Positions 11,584-11,677 of a DNA stretch of 11,677 bases are shown piece after piece (the stretch's first letter is position 1; each line of letters opens with the position of its first letter). Under the pieces are notes generated by a model that made no database searches, was not told where the DNA came from, and saw only the letters and a list, made by a program, of their open reading frames with translations. This DNA is from Baffinella frigidus (lineage: Eukaryota > Cryptophyceae > Cryptomonadales > Baffinellaceae): contig MU646514.1 in the NCBI GenBank assembly GCA_026770585.1, positions 150,910 through 162,586 of the forward strand, read 5' to 3'. Both the position numbers and the translations under genes were made by a program.

Positions 11584-11677
11584 GGATCTACTTCTAGTGG
11601 GCGTGAGGATCTACTTCTAGTGGGCGTGAGGATCTACTTCTAGTGGGCGTGAGGATCTACTTCTAGTGGGCGTGAGG
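11584..11677 (+). repeat. 23-bp tandem repeat, four units, running off the window
   Basis: The unit GGATCTACTTCTAGTGGGCG + TGA repeats four times without visible mismatch, plus two bases. Perfect identity suggests recent expansion. The total length is unknown. Confidence 0.95.

Overview
This is a eukaryotic nuclear window, most likely from an alga with a complex (secondary) plastid. Both genes have GT-AG introns. One encodes a plastid-style bipartite leader with a signal peptide and an ALA|F cleavage motif. The other encodes a ciliary/flagellar protein, so the cell should be flagellated. Arabidopsis-type telomere-like repeats (TTTAGGG/CCCTAAA and variants) are scattered through introns and intergenic DNA. 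I favour a cryptophyte; another ALAF-type complex-plastid alga is possible. The taxon is inferred, not proven.

Layout. At 1-1443, on the minus strand, lies the 5' part of a gene for a plastid-targeted S1-domain RNA-binding/translation protein. Four exons are visible and the gene continues off the left edge. At 1444-5719 is a divergent intergenic region with no supported gene. It holds a roughly 1.1 kb degenerate TTTAGGG array, two copies of one TA-flanked MITE, a solo-LTR-like insert, several copies of a dispersed CCCAACATAGGCGGACAC repeat (one tandemly duplicated), three short inverted-repeat hairpins, and a decayed duplicate of the S1 gene's signal-peptide exon. At 5720-11449+, on the plus strand, is the 5' part of a CFAP44 (WDR52) orthologue. 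Six exons join in one open frame and the gene continues off the right edge. The window ends in a 23-bp tandem repeat.

The most unusual aspect is how the introns are built. Nearly every intron is mosaic: CCCTAAA-like arrays, partial echoes of the exon next door (often still carrying its splice acceptor), and short TA- or otherwise-flanked inverted-repeat elements, several of them sitting inside the exon echoes. In both genes, although they lie on opposite strands, the telomere-like repeat mostly runs C-rich on the sense strand. There it can supply a CTAAA/CTAAC branch-point-like sequence, pyrimidines and an AACCCAG-type acceptor. One intron-less echo of CFAP44 exons 3+4 carries the same repeat in the opposite orientation and is broken by it. 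Together these suggest a lineage in which telomere-like repeats and local exon re-duplication generate and remodel introns.

The two genes are divergent and functionally unrelated (plastid translation versus axoneme). I see no operon-like logic and no sign of a bacterial system.
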